This document shows, piece by piece, positions 15,603 through 15,620 of a stretch of DNA of 15,620 nucleotides. Source of the DNA: Bryobacteraceae bacterium (GTDB lineage Bacteria; Acidobacteriota; Terriglobia; Bryobacterales; Bryobacteraceae); NCBI GenBank assembly GCA_025350445.1, contig JANXXV010000651.1, forward strand, positions 1 through 15,620. The letters run 5' to 3'. Position numbers and translations under genes: made by a program. Within the stretch, counting starts at the first letter, position 1. The number at the start of each line of letters is the position of its first letter. The notes under the pieces are model-generated. The model worked only from the letters and a program-made list of their open reading frames with translations. It searched no databases and had not been told where the DNA came from.

Positions 15603-15620
15603 GCTCGCCCCTCGGCGAGC
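15603..15620. repeat. Hairpin at window end
   Basis: GCTCGCC (15603-15609) and GGCGAGC (15614-15620) form a 7-bp GC-rich stem with a CCTC loop. It runs to the window edge, so its context is not visible. It may be a terminator of a gene beyond the window. Confidence 0.35.

Noticed and set aside
15583..15620. ATG with an open frame to the window end (MLLGARALAPRR)
   Set aside because: Only 12 codons are visible, it overlaps a strong hairpin, and it has no ribosome site. It cannot be judged at the edge.

Overview
The window looks like chromosomal DNA of an Acidobacteriota bacterium, most like the Solibacter/Bryobacter group. This is inferred from gene content only. The clues are the end of an Oar-like TonB-dependent receptor, an ECF sigma factor of the TIGR02999 type next to a Ser/Thr kinase with a TPR tail, a GH95 fucosidase, a DUF1624 membrane protein, and decayed pieces of a DUF5615-like gene and of a planctomycete-type cytochrome (PSCyt1) gene. 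I see no tRNA, rRNA, CRISPR array, intact insertion sequence or origin.

Region 1 (1-1260): the 3' end of the receptor on +, followed by a hairpin terminator. Region 2 (7510 down to 1268, all on -): five genes with gaps of only 21-49 nt, in transcription order a tyrosinase-like type-3 copper protein, an ECF sigma factor, a transmembrane Ser/Thr kinase with a FlgO-like part and TPRs, a 63-residue protein of unknown family, and a TPR plus SPINDLY/OGT-type glycosyltransferase. This is the most interesting part of the window. It combines a regulatory pair (sigma and kinase) with two enzymes that could modify proteins, and a small Thr-rich protein with a very good ribosome binding site that could be their substrate. 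The function is inference.

Region 3 (7697-10060, +): a secreted GH95 glycosidase, divergent from the region 2 operon. Its only possible start is a GTG placed just after a -10-like box, which suggests a leaderless mRNA. Region 4 (10061-10500) has no intact gene; it holds a frameshifted DUF5615-like remnant and a small inverted repeat. Region 5: a DUF1624/acyltransferase-like membrane protein (-) divergent from a secreted M20 metallopeptidase (+). The M20 stop codon overlaps the start of a 177-residue ImmA/IrrE-like protein whose HEXXH has become HLFGH. Region 6 (13899-14537): no intact gene, but remnants of a PSCyt1-type cytochrome gene. Region 7 (14538-15497, +): an SMP-30/gluconolactonase-like lipoprotein followed by a hairpin terminator.

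Overall the window mixes outer-membrane and secreted catabolic functions (receptor, fucosidase, peptidase, lactonase-like lipoprotein) with one regulatory and protein-modification operon. Several starts lie 6-9 nt after a TANANT-like box and lack a Shine-Dalgarno sequence, while the operon genes and the lipoprotein have clear Shine-Dalgarno sites.
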